Shown here one piece after another: positions 18,498 to 29,050 of a stretch of DNA of 64,000 nucleotides (the stretch's first letter is position 1; the number at the start of each line of letters is the position of its first letter). The DNA is from Enhygromyxa salina (GTDB lineage Bacteria > Myxococcota_A > Polyangia > Nannocystales > Nannocystaceae). The stretch lies in the NCBI RefSeq assembly GCF_000737335.2, contig NZ_JMCC02000075.1:25481-89480 (forward strand). The letters run 5' to 3'. The position numbers and the translations under genes are program-made. Under the pieces are notes generated by a model that made no database searches, was not told where the DNA came from, and saw only the letters and a program-made list of their open reading frames with translations.

Positions 18498-19604
18498 ATG
18501 ATTTCGAGAATCGAGAAGGATCACCGGCGCTTTCGAGAGATCGTCCGCGGTCGGATCCGCGAAAATCTCCGGCGCTATGTCTCGCGCGGCGACATGATCG
18601 CGCAGAAGGGGAAAGAGACCGTCTCGATCCCGATGCCGCAGATCGACATCCCACGCTTCATCCATGGCGACAACAAGGGCCAAGGGGTGGGCCAGGGCGA
18701 GGGTGATCCAGGCGATCCGGTGGGCGAGGAAGAGGGCGAGGGCGGGGCCGGCAAGGCCGGCGAGGGCGAGGGCGACAAGACCGTCGAGGTCGAGGTCACC
18801 CTCGACGAGCTCGCGCAAATCCTGGGCGAGGAGCTCGGCCTGCCCAACATCGAGCCGCGCGGCTCGCAGACCCTGGAAACAGTCAAAGATCGCTACGTTG
18901 GCCTGCGTACGACCGGCCCCGAGAGCCTTCGCCACTTCAAGGCCACGTTCAAGCGCGCGCTGCGGCGGCAGATCTCGATGGGCACCTACGACCCGCGGCA
19001 CCCGATCATCGTGCCGGTCCGCGAAGATCGCCGCTACCGCTCATGGAAGGCCGAGCCCAAGCCGCAGACCAACGCGGTGATCATCTACATGATGGATGTG
19101 TCCGGCTCGATGGGCGACGAGCAAAAAGAGATCGTTCGCATCGAGTCGTTCTGGATCGATACCTGGCTGCGCAGCCAGTACAAGGGCATCGAGTCGCGCT
19201 ACATCATCCACGACGCGACCGCGCGCGAGGTCGAGCGCGACGTGTTCTTCTCAACCCGCGAGTCGGGCGGCACGATGATCAGCTCGGCCTACCGCAAGTG
19301 CGCAGAGCTGATCGAGCGCGAGTTTGACCCCAGCAACTGGAACATCTACGCGTTCCACTTCAGCGACGGCGACAACTGGTCGGTCGACGACACCGCCGCG
19401 TGCATCCGGCTGCTGCGCGAGCAGCTGATCCCCGCGTCCAATCAGTTTGGCTACGGCCAGGTCGAGAGCCCCTACGGCTCGGGCCAGTTCATCAAGGACC
19501 TCACCGCGGCGTTTGGCGACGAACAGATGCTGGTCACCAGCGAGATCAAGACCAAGGACGACATCATGGACTCGATCCGCGAGTTCCTGAAGGGAGGCCG
19601 CTGA
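18498..19604 (+). CDS. YeaH/YhbH family protein (DUF444) with VWA-like domain
   Basis: This 368-residue protein begins MISRIEKDHRRFREIVRGRI, typical of YeaH/YhbH. A Gly/Glu-rich spacer lies at about residues 58-95. The C-terminal half has a von Willebrand A-type metal site, DVSGSMGDEQ (about residue 200), and FHFSDGDNW later. In E. coli and Bacillus this protein acts with PrkA/YeaG during stress or sporulation. The ATG at 18498 is preferred because homology starts there; the longer frame from 18195 overlaps the control region. Its stop is followed directly by the GTG of spoVR. Confidence 0.95.
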   Translation: MISRIEKDHRRFREIVRGRIRENLRRYVSRGDMIAQKGKETVSIPMPQIDIPRFIHGDNKGQGVGQGEGDPGDPVGEEEGEGGAGKAGEGEGDKTVEVEVTLDELAQILGEELGLPNIEPRGSQTLETVKDRYVGLRTTGPESLRHFKATFKRALRRQISMGTYDPRHPIIVPVREDRRYRSWKAEPKPQTNAVIIYMMDVSGSMGDEQKEIVRIESFWIDTWLRSQYKGIESRYIIHDATAREVERDVFFSTRESGGTMISSAYRKCAELIEREFDPSNWNIYAFHFSDGDNWSVDDTAACIRLLREQLIPASNQFGYGQVESPYGSGQFIKDLTAAFGDEQMLVTSEIKTKDDIMDSIREFLKGGR

Positions 19605-21115
<1,511 letters not shown>

Positions 21116-21116
<1 letters not shown>

Positions 21117-21515
21117 ACCCCCACAGAGACCTGAGACCGCGCCGACTGCAGCCGCTAGCGCGTCTGGTCTTCTTTTGACCCCCCACAGAGACCTGAGACC
21201 GCGCCGACTGCAGCCGCTAGCGCGTCTGGTCGCTTCGCTCCTCGGGGCCGTCTGTGCGCAGGGGCATGTGTGGCCCCCTGGAAGGGGGCTCTTCGAGTGA
21301 CCGCAAGCATCCTGCACTTGCGTCGGGTGAGGATCCCGCACCTCACGCGGACGGACACTGGTCTAAAGTCGAGTAGTAGGTGGTCGGCGGAGACGGAGCC
21401 AGAGCCCCCTTGTAGGGGGCCACACATGCGACCGCGCACAAACGGCCCCGAGGAGCGAAGCGACCAGACGCGCCAGCGGCTGCAGTCGGCGAAGTCTAAG
21501 GTCTCTGTGGGGGTC
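21116..21515. repeat. long inverted repeat built from two copies of the ~115-bp intergenic unit
   Basis: A plus-strand unit at 21402-21515 runs from GAGCCCCCTTGTAGGGGGCC to TGTGGGGGTC. It is mirrored by an inverted unit at 21177-21291, with about 110 bases between them. A further partial inverted copy at 21116-21169 duplicates the outer end. Both arms share the CCGAGGAGCGAAGCGACCAG core and CGGCTGCAGTCGGCG. If transcribed, the arms would pair over about 115 bases. The outer ends touch the spoVR stop and lie 13 bases before the first possible start of the PP2C gene. Confidence 0.85.
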
Positions 21516-21528
21516 AATAAAAGATGAT

Positions 21529-22362
21529 ATGGTTCGTGGGATGCGTTTGAGCGCCTGGCCGATCACCGACGTTGGTCGGGTCCGCAGTCACAACGAAGAC
21601 TCGCACTATCTCAACGACGAGACGGGGCTGTTCTTGGTTGCTGACGGCATGGGGGGTCACGCCGGTGGAGCCCACGCGAGTCGGACCTGCGTCGAGGTCG
21701 TCGCGCGGGTGGTCCAGCGTGGGCTGCAGGGCCTGTCCGACATGCCCCGCGAGATCGCCCAGGCTGCGGTCAACGATCTGCTTGGCGCGTCCGCGAGCGA
21801 GGCCAGCGCGAGGATCTTCGACCACGCCCAGCACGAGCCCACCTTGCACGGCATGGGCACGACGCTGACGGGGATCTTGTTCCATCAAGATCGCGGTCAC
21901 ATCGTCCATGTCGGCGACAGCCGCTGCTACCTGTTCCGCTCGGGTGTCGCCCGCCAGCTGACCAACGACCACTCGTGGCTCAACGAGCAGGTTCAGGCCG
22001 GCCTGCTCACCGAAGAAGAGGCCGCGCTCAGCGATCTCAAGCACATCATCACCCGCTCGGTCGGGTTCGAGCGCGAGGTCCAGGCCGACGTGCTCACCGT
22101 CAACGTGAGCCCCGGCGACGCGTTCTTGCTGTGCTCGGACGGGCTGTGCAACTACATCGACCTCGAAGAGATGGCCCACCTCGCGCGCCAGCACTTCTAC
22201 TCGGACCTGCCCCAAGTCTGCATGGACATCGCCCTCGAGCGCGGCGGCGAAGACAACATCACCGTCGTCGTCATCGCCGCCTCCAACGGCCCCGATCGCC
22301 GCGTCGGCCCCCGCCCGCAGCGCAAGACCATCGCCGACACCCTGCCCCCCCTCGAGCGCTGA
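21529..22362 (+). CDS. PP2C-family serine/threonine protein phosphatase
   Basis: This 277-residue soluble phosphatase has the PP2C metal and catalytic motifs in order: GRVRSHNEDS, VADGMGGHAGG, a central VGDSRCYLF, LCSDGLCNYI, and a late GGEDNITVVVIAA. All metal-binding aspartates are present. Such enzymes reverse Hanks-type kinase phosphorylation, and several kinases are encoded in this window, though none is adjacent. ATG codons at 21529 and 21541 are both possible; family alignment favours 21541 (MRLSAWPITDVGRV). The promoter must lie in or beyond the repeat just upstream. Confidence 0.92.
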   Translation: MVRGMRLSAWPITDVGRVRSHNEDSHYLNDETGLFLVADGMGGHAGGAHASRTCVEVVARVVQRGLQGLSDMPREIAQAAVNDLLGASASEASARIFDHAQHEPTLHGMGTTLTGILFHQDRGHIVHVGDSRCYLFRSGVARQLTNDHSWLNEQVQAGLLTEEEAALSDLKHIITRSVGFEREVQADVLTVNVSPGDAFLLCSDGLCNYIDLEEMAHLARQHFYSDLPQVCMDIALERGGEDNITVVVIAASNGPDRRVGPRPQRKTIADTLPPLER

Positions 22363-22378
22363 GCGGCCCCGACCATTC

Positions 22379-22661
22379 GGCGACCGGACGCGCCAGCCGC
22401 TGCTGTCGGGAAGTGGCGGGTGCCTGTGGGGTCAAGAGCAGACCAACGCGCCAGCCGCCCACCACGCGGCTCCTCGATAGCACCCCGAGCCCCCTTCTAG
22501 GGGGCCACACATACGCCCGCGAACAAACGGCTCCGAGGAGCGAAGCGACCAGACGCGCCAGCGGCTGCAGTCGGCGAAGGCCGCCAGTGCATGTGGGGGT
22601 CTAAAAATGACAAGACGCGAAGCGGCTGCAGTCGGCGAGTCCCCCAGTGTATGTGGGGGTC
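22379..22661. repeat. intergenic repeat: one full unit and two partial units
   Basis: A full unit at 22487-22601 runs from GAGCCCCCTTCTAGGGGGCC to ATGTGGGGGTC. A partial 3' copy follows directly at about 22611-22661 (GACGCGAAGCGGCTGCAGTC to GTGGGGGTCC), and a degenerate copy precedes at 22379-22433. All are in the same orientation. The short hairpin CCCCC AGTGTATGT GGGGG at the last end lies 22 bases before the next start codon. This gap is otherwise without genes. Confidence 0.8.
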
Positions 22662-22683
22662 CAAAAACGCTACTCTCCCGCGC

Positions 22684-24171
22684 ATGCGCGACACCGACCT
22701 GCTTCGCCACCGGCTTTGGGTCCAGATCGGCCTCCCACTGGCCACCATTGCGCTGCTGAGCGCATGTGACGACGCGGCCAACGTCAAGCCCGTCAAGGTC
22801 GACACGGCCAACACGGCGAAGGCCCCCGACGCGGCCAAGCAGCACAACGCCGACGACGACGACGACGAAGACGACGACGACAACGACACCAAGGCCGCGA
22901 CCAAGCCCGCACGCACGACCACCGACAGCGCGTCCCCAGGCTACGTCCCGCCGGCCCGCATCGACGACATCCCCGCTGGCGAGTTCGACTACTTCGGCCC
23001 AGCCCGCGACCCGTTCACCGAGCACGAAGAAGAAGACGGCTGCCCGGCCGGCGACTGGTGCGGCACGCCGGAGAACGCCCGCAAGTTTGCGATCCAGCAC
23101 GTGCCCGAGAAGATGGGCTGCCCGTCCAAGATCATCTCGCAGCCGGACGTCGTCAACGCGCTGAACAAGAAAGACAAGCAGTGGGACGGCCTGTCGTTCC
23201 ACCCGATGATGCAGGGGCGGCTGATGACCTCGGTGACCACCGAGAAGCGGGCGGCCGGCAAGACCGACATCTGCTGCTACCACTGGTTCGAGTACTGCTC
23301 GGGTCGGCCGCTGCTCGATGGCGAAGACATGATCGTCGCCGAGCTGCGCGAGGGCTCGAGCTGGTCGTGCGACCCGGCCAAGGTCGCGGCGCCCGAAGAT
23401 CGCCCCGACTCCGCGATCGATCCCAGCGTGCGGGCCCGGCTTGCGCAGATGTGGGTCGACGACGCGCTGATGGAGCACGCCGCGATCGCGGCGTTCGAGC
23501 GCGCGACCCTCGAGCTGATGGCCATGGCCGCGCCGCCCTCGTTGCTGGGTGAGGTCCAGGCCGCGGCCAGCGACGAGGTCGAGCACGCGATGCACTGCTT
23601 TGGGCTGGCGGCGCGCTTTTCTGGGCTGGCGCGCGAGCCCGGGCCGCTCGGGTCGCTCGAGCCGCGCGTGCGCGGGCTGGCGGCGCTCGCGGATCACGAT
23701 CCCGACGGCGCCGAAGTTGGCGCAGACTGGATCCGCCTCGCAATCGACACCTTCGTCGAGGGCTGCGTGGGCGAGACCATCGCCACGCTGATCGCCCGCC
23801 GGGCCCAGCGCCACTGCCAAGACCCCGCGATCCTCACCTTGCTCGAGCGGATCGTCGACGACGAAGGCCGCCACGCGGGCCTGGCCTGGCAGACGATCCA
23901 GTGGATCACCGAGGCCAGCGGCAAGCACAGCGACGCCGTGCTCGAGGCCCTGAGTCAGCAGGCGCAAGCGATGGCCAACGAGGCCGAGCGGGCCTGCGAG
24001 CAGCTGCCCCCCGCGGATCCCGACGCCGCCGCGCTCGGCCGCTATGGTCGCTGTGACCGGCGCACCGAGCTGCTCGCCCGGCGCGACGCGTGGTCGCAGC
24101 TGATCCTCCCCACGCTCGCCGCGATCGCCCAGACCGACACCAGCGAGCAGGGTCCCGAGGCATGGACGTAG
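22684..24171 (+). CDS. lipoprotein with ferritin-like di-iron domain
   Basis: The 495-residue product has a lipoprotein signal (lipobox LSAC near residue 24), a linker with a long Asp run, and a mid-domain with several Cys (GCPAGDWC, DICCYHW). A helical C-terminal domain lies at about residues 260-420. That domain carries EHAAIAAFE, ASDEVEHAMH, ETIATLI and VDDEGRHA, the E, E-x-x-H, E, E-x-x-H pattern of ferritin-like di-iron proteins. A surface-anchored ferritin-like protein is unusual; oxidation, iron binding or redox protection are possible roles. It heads a three-gene run, and the next gene starts inside its last codons. Confidence 0.75.
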   Translation: MRDTDLLRHRLWVQIGLPLATIALLSACDDAANVKPVKVDTANTAKAPDAAKQHNADDDDDEDDDDNDTKAATKPARTTTDSASPGYVPPARIDDIPAGEFDYFGPARDPFTEHEEEDGCPAGDWCGTPENARKFAIQHVPEKMGCPSKIISQPDVVNALNKKDKQWDGLSFHPMMQGRLMTSVTTEKRAAGKTDICCYHWFEYCSGRPLLDGEDMIVAELREGSSWSCDPAKVAAPEDRPDSAIDPSVRARLAQMWVDDALMEHAAIAAFERATLELMAMAAPPSLLGEVQAAASDEVEHAMHCFGLAARFSGLAREPGPLGSLEPRVRGLAALADHDPDGAEVGADWIRLAIDTFVEGCVGETIATLIARRAQRHCQDPAILTLLERIVDDEGRHAGLAWQTIQWITEASGKHSDAVLEALSQQAQAMANEAERACEQLPPADPDAAALGRYGRCDRRTELLARRDAWSQLILPTLAAIAQTDTSEQGPEAWT

Positions 24172-25748
24172 ACGCGGCCGCTCTCAAACCCAAACCCGCC
24201 GTGCCTGTGTCGCTCAACCGCCGCGTCAGCGACTGGTTTGGTGCGGACCGCAAGCGCCGTTGGTGGGTGCTGGTGTTGTTCGTCGCGGCGCTGATCGTGC
24301 GCCTGAACTGGAACCTCAACGTCCACCCGCACGGCGAGTACATCTACTCGGACATGAAGGGCTACTGGGGCCGGGCAGACTCGCTGCTCGACGACCCGTT
24401 CTCGGTCCGCGAGTACGACGCGTTCTTCCCGTTTGGCACCACGTGGCTGGTCGCGGGGATCAAGTGGGTGTTTGGGCGCGACTGCTTTGGCGCGATCGCG
24501 GTGATCTACGCGGTGTTCGGGGCCTCGATCGTCGCGGCTTCCTACGCGATCGCGGATCGGATCATGGGCGCCCGGCTGCCCTGGATCGCGCCTGCGGTCG
24601 GGCTGTTCCTCGTCGTCTACTACCCGCTGATCGCGATCGGCGGCTACGTGCTCAGCGAGCTGCCGTTCAGCTTCTGCCTGACCCTTGCCGTGCTCATGCT
24701 GATCCGCGTGGTCGACGAGGGCCGGGGCCGCGACGCGTGGCTGCTTGGCCTGCTGCTTGGCCTGGGGATGTTGATCCGGCCCCAGGTGATCCTGAGCGTG
24801 GCGTTGATCGGCAGCTTCTGGCTGGTGGCGCGGTGGCGGTGGCGCGGCTCCGAAAACCCCTACGCCAAGCTCCGCTGGGCTCACATCGGCTACATCGCGG
24901 TCCCGCTGGGGCTGCTGCTCACGATGTCCGCGATCCGCTTCCACGTGCACACGGGGCGGGTCGGCCTGGTCTCGGAGAACAGCAGCATCAACCTGGTGTT
25001 TGGGCGCTGTCACAACAAGGGCATCTACTCGCGCCCGGACGGCGAGGGCCACGGGACCATCCGGTTCTCACCACCGCCGCTGATCCAGCTCGAGGCCCAC
25101 ACCGAGCGCAACCCCAACTCGCTGATCCAGGTCAAGTCGGTGTGGGGCGACCACCCCGAGCCGCTCCCGGAGGTGCCCGGGTTTGCGATCGACGAGTTTG
25201 GCTGCACCCGCCGCGCGTGCCGTGAACCCGGTAGCGAGATCGAGTACCGCGGCTACATCGGCGACGGCGAGATCCACAAGAAGATCGTCAAGGCCTGCCT
25301 GGTCCGCGGCGGGGTCAAGCGTCAGGCCTACTTCACCTTCACCCACTGGGTGATGCTGTGGCGGACCAACCTGATGTGGCCCGACCAGGCCAACCCCCGC
25401 CCGCGCTCGACCGACCCCGACGAGGGCTGGCGCCACCGCCAAGAGGTGTGGTCGCGGATCCACCGGGCGCTGCTGATGGTCCCAGCGCTGCTCGGGCTTG
25501 GGTTTGTGTTCGCGCCGCGCAGGCGGCCCAAAGAGGCGCTGGTGTCCCTCAACTTCTGGGCGCTGATGGTGGTCACGGGCGTGTGGCTGGGCGGGGCCCG
25601 GTTCCGGGTGCCCTATGATCCGATCATCGTGTTGCTGGCCGCGTTCAGCTACGGGGTCGCGTGGGAGCAGGCCCGGAAGCTGTGGGCGAAGCTGAAGGCC
25701 AGGCGGTCCGGGGCTGGCAGCGCGCCGGCTGGCGGTGAGCCCGAGTGA
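24162..25748 (+). CDS. integral membrane glycosyltransferase, GT39/PMT-like
   Basis: This 528-residue protein has about nine to ten hydrophobic helices. The first periplasmic loop has the acidic motif YSDMKGYWGRADSLL and then FPFGTTWL, the pattern of GT39/ArnT-like (GT-C fold) enzymes that move a sugar from a polyprenyl carrier. A large periplasmic loop at about residues 265-400 carries four cysteines (FGRCHNKG, GCTRRAC, KACLV). It starts at ATG 24162, overlapping the ferritin-like gene by 10 bases. The acceptor is unknown; modification of the co-encoded lipoprotein is a possibility from context only. Confidence 0.8.
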   Translation: MDVDAAALKPKPAVPVSLNRRVSDWFGADRKRRWWVLVLFVAALIVRLNWNLNVHPHGEYIYSDMKGYWGRADSLLDDPFSVREYDAFFPFGTTWLVAGIKWVFGRDCFGAIAVIYAVFGASIVAASYAIADRIMGARLPWIAPAVGLFLVVYYPLIAIGGYVLSELPFSFCLTLAVLMLIRVVDEGRGRDAWLLGLLLGLGMLIRPQVILSVALIGSFWLVARWRWRGSENPYAKLRWAHIGYIAVPLGLLLTMSAIRFHVHTGRVGLVSENSSINLVFGRCHNKGIYSRPDGEGHGTIRFSPPPLIQLEAHTERNPNSLIQVKSVWGDHPEPLPEVPGFAIDEFGCTRRACREPGSEIEYRGYIGDGEIHKKIVKACLVRGGVKRQAYFTFTHWVMLWRTNLMWPDQANPRPRSTDPDEGWRHRQEVWSRIHRALLMVPALLGLGFVFAPRRRPKEALVSLNFWALMVVTGVWLGGARFRVPYDPIIVLLAAFSYGVAWEQARKLWAKLKARRSGAGSAPAGGEPE

Positions 25749-26458
25749 GCCTTGGGCTGGAGCTGGAGCACGAGCGGGCGTTCTTGCGGCGGCTCGACTC
25801 GGTCGCGATCCGCGAGCTGCCGGGCTTCGTCCGCGGTCGCCAGCGGCTGCCAACGGAGCACGGCCGCGCGGGGGATCTGTTCGTCCAGACCCTCGTCGAG
25901 CAAGCGGTTGGCGACGAGGTCCGGGCGGTCTACGACGCGGCCAAGCGGCTGCTGGGGCTGCGGCGGCGCCAGCTCGAGCGGGCGATCGCCATCGATGGCG
26001 GCAACGTCGAGGCGCCGCAATTTCACTTCGTGATCGAGATCGGCCTCGACCCCGCCAACATCGCGCGCGCGCTGTGGCAGCGGCAGGTGATCCCGCTCGC
26101 TGCCCCCCACTCGCTCCCCTTCGATTTTGACGAGGTGTTTCCGGTCGCCTGCGACGAGCTGGTCGTGCCGATCGCCAACCCGCGCACAGACGGTATGCCG
26201 CAAGACTTTGATCTCGTGGTCGAGCGCCTCGAAGACTTCGCGCAGCTGCACGGTGGCGCGGTCGAGGAGGACGAGGACCAGGCCCAGGCCAGCCTCACGA
26301 CCAGCGACGGCAGCCGGATCGCGCTGGATCTGGGCGCGCACGAGCTGAGCTTGCGGATGCTGGGGGTCTCGGGCTGCCGCGCGCTGCTGCTCGAGGCCGG
26401 GCACCGCTTCGCCGAGCTCACCGGGCCGATCGTGTCCCGACTCGAAGCCCGCGCGTAG
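25745..26458 (+). CDS. conserved-type hypothetical protein, 237 residues
   Basis: No family is recognised. The protein is acidic and soluble, with no signal or membrane helix. It contains alternating strands and helices (HFVIEIGLDPANIARALW; FDLVVERLEDFAQLHGG) and a last part LSLRMLGVSGCRALLLEAGHRF. It starts at GTG 25745, which overlaps the stop of the glycosyltransferase as GTGA, so it is translated with it. It may be an accessory to the membrane enzyme. The gene ends 20 bases before the convergent TlpA-like gene. Confidence 0.65.
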   Translation: MSLGLELEHERAFLRRLDSVAIRELPGFVRGRQRLPTEHGRAGDLFVQTLVEQAVGDEVRAVYDAAKRLLGLRRRQLERAIAIDGGNVEAPQFHFVIEIGLDPANIARALWQRQVIPLAAPHSLPFDFDEVFPVACDELVVPIANPRTDGMPQDFDLVVERLEDFAQLHGGAVEEDEDQAQASLTTSDGSRIALDLGAHELSLRMLGVSGCRALLLEAGHRFAELTGPIVSRLEARA

Positions 26459-26478
26459 CCTGGTTTCAGCTCGCCCGC

Positions 26479-27048
26479 TCAGTCTTCGTCGAGCAGCGCG
26501 TCGATCTCCGCTCGCAAGGTTCGCTCGCTCACCTGCCCGAGGTGCATGTGCCGCGCCCTGCCCTGCTTGTCGACCAACACCATGTACGGGATCTGCTCGA
26601 CCCCAAACGCCCGCGCGAGCTGGCCGTCGTCGTAGATCTGCGCGAACTCGAGGTCCCGATCCGCGAGGAACGCCTGCACGAGTTGGCGACGCTCGTTCAT
26701 CGGCCCGCTGTCACGGTTGACGCCGTACACGACAAACTCCGACTCCCCCGCGTAGCCGCGATCGATCGCGGCGACGGTTGGCATCTCGAGTTTGCACGCG
26801 CCACACCAGGTCGCCCAGAAGGTCAGCAGCGAGACCTGGCCCTCGAGCTGCGCCGGGCCAAACGCGGTGCCGTCGTCCAGCTTGGTCGAGAATTCCGGGA
26901 CTGGATCGCCGCGGGTCACCGGCGTGTAGCTGTCCCAGTTCTGCAGGCCGATGCCAAGGTCTTGCGCGCCTGCAACAACCACCAGCGCGACGACCAACGC
27001 GCCGATCCCCACCTGAAGTTTGTCGAGCGGGCGGCGTGCGTCAGTCAT
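26479..27048 (-). CDS. TlpA-like membrane-anchored thioredoxin
   Basis: The 189-residue protein has one N-terminal membrane helix (GIGALVVALVVVAGA) and then a thioredoxin/AhpC-fold domain with the redox motif FWATWCGACKLEMP. The cis-proline comes later in EQIPYMVLVDKQG. Proteins of this class work outside the cytoplasm, reducing disulfides or aiding cytochrome maturation. ATG 27048 begins MTDARRPLDKLQ and overlaps the stop of the upstream membrane-protein gene by 8 bases, so the two are coupled. A start further upstream would extend into that gene without similarity. Confidence 0.88.
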   Translation of the reverse strand: MTDARRPLDKLQVGIGALVVALVVVAGAQDLGIGLQNWDSYTPVTRGDPVPEFSTKLDDGTAFGPAQLEGQVSLLTFWATWCGACKLEMPTVAAIDRGYAGESEFVVYGVNRDSGPMNERRQLVQAFLADRDLEFAQIYDDGQLARAFGVEQIPYMVLVDKQGRARHMHLGQVSERTLRAEIDALLDED

Positions 27049-27571
27049 GGGTGACTCCTGGGGCGTCATCGGCGGTCTGGTCCAGCTGCGCGGCGTCATC
27101 GATCGCCGCTTCGGTTGGCGCCGGCACCCGAGCGCGGATCCAGACCCCGAGCCCGGCCGCCCACGCGGTCCCCAGCATCTCGGGCAGGTAGCGCGGGCCG
27201 GGGATCATCACGCCCTGCTGGCGCAAGAGGTTGGCGAAGGTCGCCACCAGCACCAGCGCAACCAGCGGAAGGTGGCGGTAGCGACTGCGGGCGGCGCCAA
27301 CGATGCTCTCTACGATCAGCCCGACCAGCAGCGGGGTCAGCAGCGCGATCGCCAGCCCGTTGACCAGCAGCCAGAAGCTACGAAACACCTGGTAGCGCGC
27401 GACCGTCTCTGTGAGGTGCTGGATCTGGCTGCCCAGCACGAACAGCGCGGCGAGCAGCCACCAATCGAAGCGACCCTCGCCGGGCTCGAGCGCCGCGAGC
27501 GTTGGCCGCGGCCGGATGAGGATGCCCCCCCAGCGAAGCAAGGTCGCGCGTACGGCTGACACTGCGTACAT
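27041..27571 (-). CDS. Yip1-like polytopic membrane protein
   Basis: The 176-residue protein has four to five hydrophobic segments: WWLLAALFVLGSQI, FWLLVNGLAIALLTPLLVGLIV, LPLVALVLVATFANLL and a last TAWAAGLGVWI. The N-terminal RWGGILIRPRPTLAAL resembles the start of bacterial Yip1-domain proteins, whose function is not established. The ATG at 27571 overlaps the stop of the upstream gene by one base (TGATG), and the end overlaps tlpA-like. It therefore sits in the middle of a tightly coupled three-gene operon. Its job may relate to the membrane thioredoxin. Confidence 0.6.
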   Translation of the reverse strand: MYAVSAVRATLLRWGGILIRPRPTLAALEPGEGRFDWWLLAALFVLGSQIQHLTETVARYQVFRSFWLLVNGLAIALLTPLLVGLIVESIVGAARSRYRHLPLVALVLVATFANLLRQQGVMIPGPRYLPEMLGTAWAAGLGVWIRARVPAPTEAAIDDAAQLDQTADDAPGVTHD

Positions 27572-28803
27572 CAACGTCGCGCTTGTATCTTACGTTTCGC
27601 GGCCGTGGCCAGCGCCGAGGGGATCGCCTTCGAGCGCGCGACCTTCTGGACGTCGGTGCGGTTGAGAAACGCGAGCAAGCTCATCGAGCGCGCCAACGGC
27701 GTCTTCGGGTTCATGACCAGGTGCAATTTGACCGTGTACAGCTTGACCCACTCGCGCCGGTTCGAGATGTACGTGATGACCTCTTGCGGCAGCGATCGGT
27801 TGGCCGCGAAGGCCACGGCCTCGTCATCGCGGACCTTGGGCGAGCGGATCGTTGCCATCGCCACGGTCTTGTTCGAGTCGCGCACCAACAGCGAGCGATC
27901 GTACTTGTCGCCAAGCAGCGCGGTGCGGATCTTCTCGAGCGGCCGCATCTGTCCGATCTGATGCATGCGGCTCTCTTTGCTGATCGGCTGCTTGTCCTCT
28001 TCGCGGTCCTCGGGCTTCGCTTGCTCGGCGCCTGCTTCGGCCCCGTCGCCAGCCTCGTCGCCAGGCAGCGGCCCCTCGTAGATCTCGGCGTCGGGGTCAT
28101 CGAATTCTGGCAGGTCGAGCTGGTCCTGCACATCGGCGGCGCCGAACATGTCGAGCAGTTGGGCCTCGGCCTCGACCACTTTTTCGGTCGAGTGGATGTC
28201 CTTGAACATCTGATCGCGGGTCTCGTCGACCGGGCCGCTGTCGGCCAGCGCGAGCCGGATCTCGTCCATCGCCGGGAGCCCCAGATCCACGTCTTGGCGA
28301 TCCGCGAGCTCGAGCATCCGGTGGATCACGCTCATCCGGCAGTGGCGATTTTGGTAGAGGCTGGCCACGATCTTCGGACAGGCGAGCCAGCGGGTCTCGT
28401 TGTCGGCCAGCACGTCGCAGACGCCCTCGGGGCACACACGCGCGATCCCGATCAGCGACTCGTCATCGACCTTGGGGTGGCGAATGACCTGCTGCAGGAC
28501 CGCATCGTTGCGCGCGAACTTGCGACCCAGCAGATCCAGCACGCCAGCCGGCAGCCGCTTGTCTGCCAACGCGCCGTCGAGCACCGCAGCGGGCAGGCCC
28601 TCGATCGTCTTGCCGGCCGTCTCGGCGTGATCGTCGTTGGAGACCCAGACCTGGTAGAGCGCGACCAACATGTCCCGCGGCGGCAGCGGGGCCAGCCCGC
28701 CCGCGACCATCATCCGCATCTTCTCGGGTGCCGCGTCCCCAACGAACTTTGCGGCGATCGGGCCAAGCTCGGCGACCTCGAGTGAGACATGCGCGAAGGC
28801 CAT
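27571..28803 (-). CDS. hypothetical helical-repeat protein, 410 residues
   Basis: No named family is recognised with confidence. The protein is soluble and mostly helical. In its first half, repeated stretches resemble HEAT/leucine-rich-variant repeats: LLGRKFARNDAVLQQVIRHP, IGIARVCPEGVCDVLADNET and CPKIVASLYQNRHCRMSVIH. An acidic linker at about residues 235-275 follows. The C-terminal part has MATIRSPKVRDDEAVAFAAN and a final basic tail. Proteins of this type are seen in myxobacteria without assigned function. The ATG at 28803 is clear, and it heads the operon with the Yip1-like and TlpA-like genes. Confidence 0.65.
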   Translation of the reverse strand: MAFAHVSLEVAELGPIAAKFVGDAAPEKMRMMVAGGLAPLPPRDMLVALYQVWVSNDDHAETAGKTIEGLPAAVLDGALADKRLPAGVLDLLGRKFARNDAVLQQVIRHPKVDDESLIGIARVCPEGVCDVLADNETRWLACPKIVASLYQNRHCRMSVIHRMLELADRQDVDLGLPAMDEIRLALADSGPVDETRDQMFKDIHSTEKVVEAEAQLLDMFGAADVQDQLDLPEFDDPDAEIYEGPLPGDEAGDGAEAGAEQAKPEDREEDKQPISKESRMHQIGQMRPLEKIRTALLGDKYDRSLLVRDSNKTVAMATIRSPKVRDDEAVAFAANRSLPQEVITYISNRREWVKLYTVKLHLVMNPKTPLARSMSLLAFLNRTDVQKVARSKAIPSALATAAKRKIQARR

Positions 28804-28846
28804 GTCCGCGCAGTGTGCCACGGAACGCCCCGAGAGTCTTTTCCTT

Positions 28847-29049
28847 GACCCCCACAGACACCTTAGACTTCGCCGACAGCAGACGCGAAGCGAACACAGT
28901 CGGCGAAGCAGCCGTACACGTCCGCCGAAGCCACCCGAGCCCCCTTCCAGGGGGCCACACATGCGACAGCGAACAAACGGCCCCGAGGAGCGAAGCGACC
29001 AGACGCGAAGCGGCTGCAGTCGGCGAAGTCTAAGGTCTCTGTGGGGGTC
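28847..29049. repeat. intergenic repeat with inverted ends
   Basis: A full unit at 28937-29049 runs from GAGCCCCCTTCCAGGGGGCC to TGTGGGGGTC. Its outer 30 or so bases are mirrored at 28847-28877 (GACCCCCACAGACACCTTAG...), so the whole 203-bp segment has inverted ends and a shortened left arm. The right end abuts the stop codon of the gene ending at 29051, and the left end lies 43 bases upstream of the start at 28803. Confidence 0.85.
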
Positions 29050-29050
29050 A

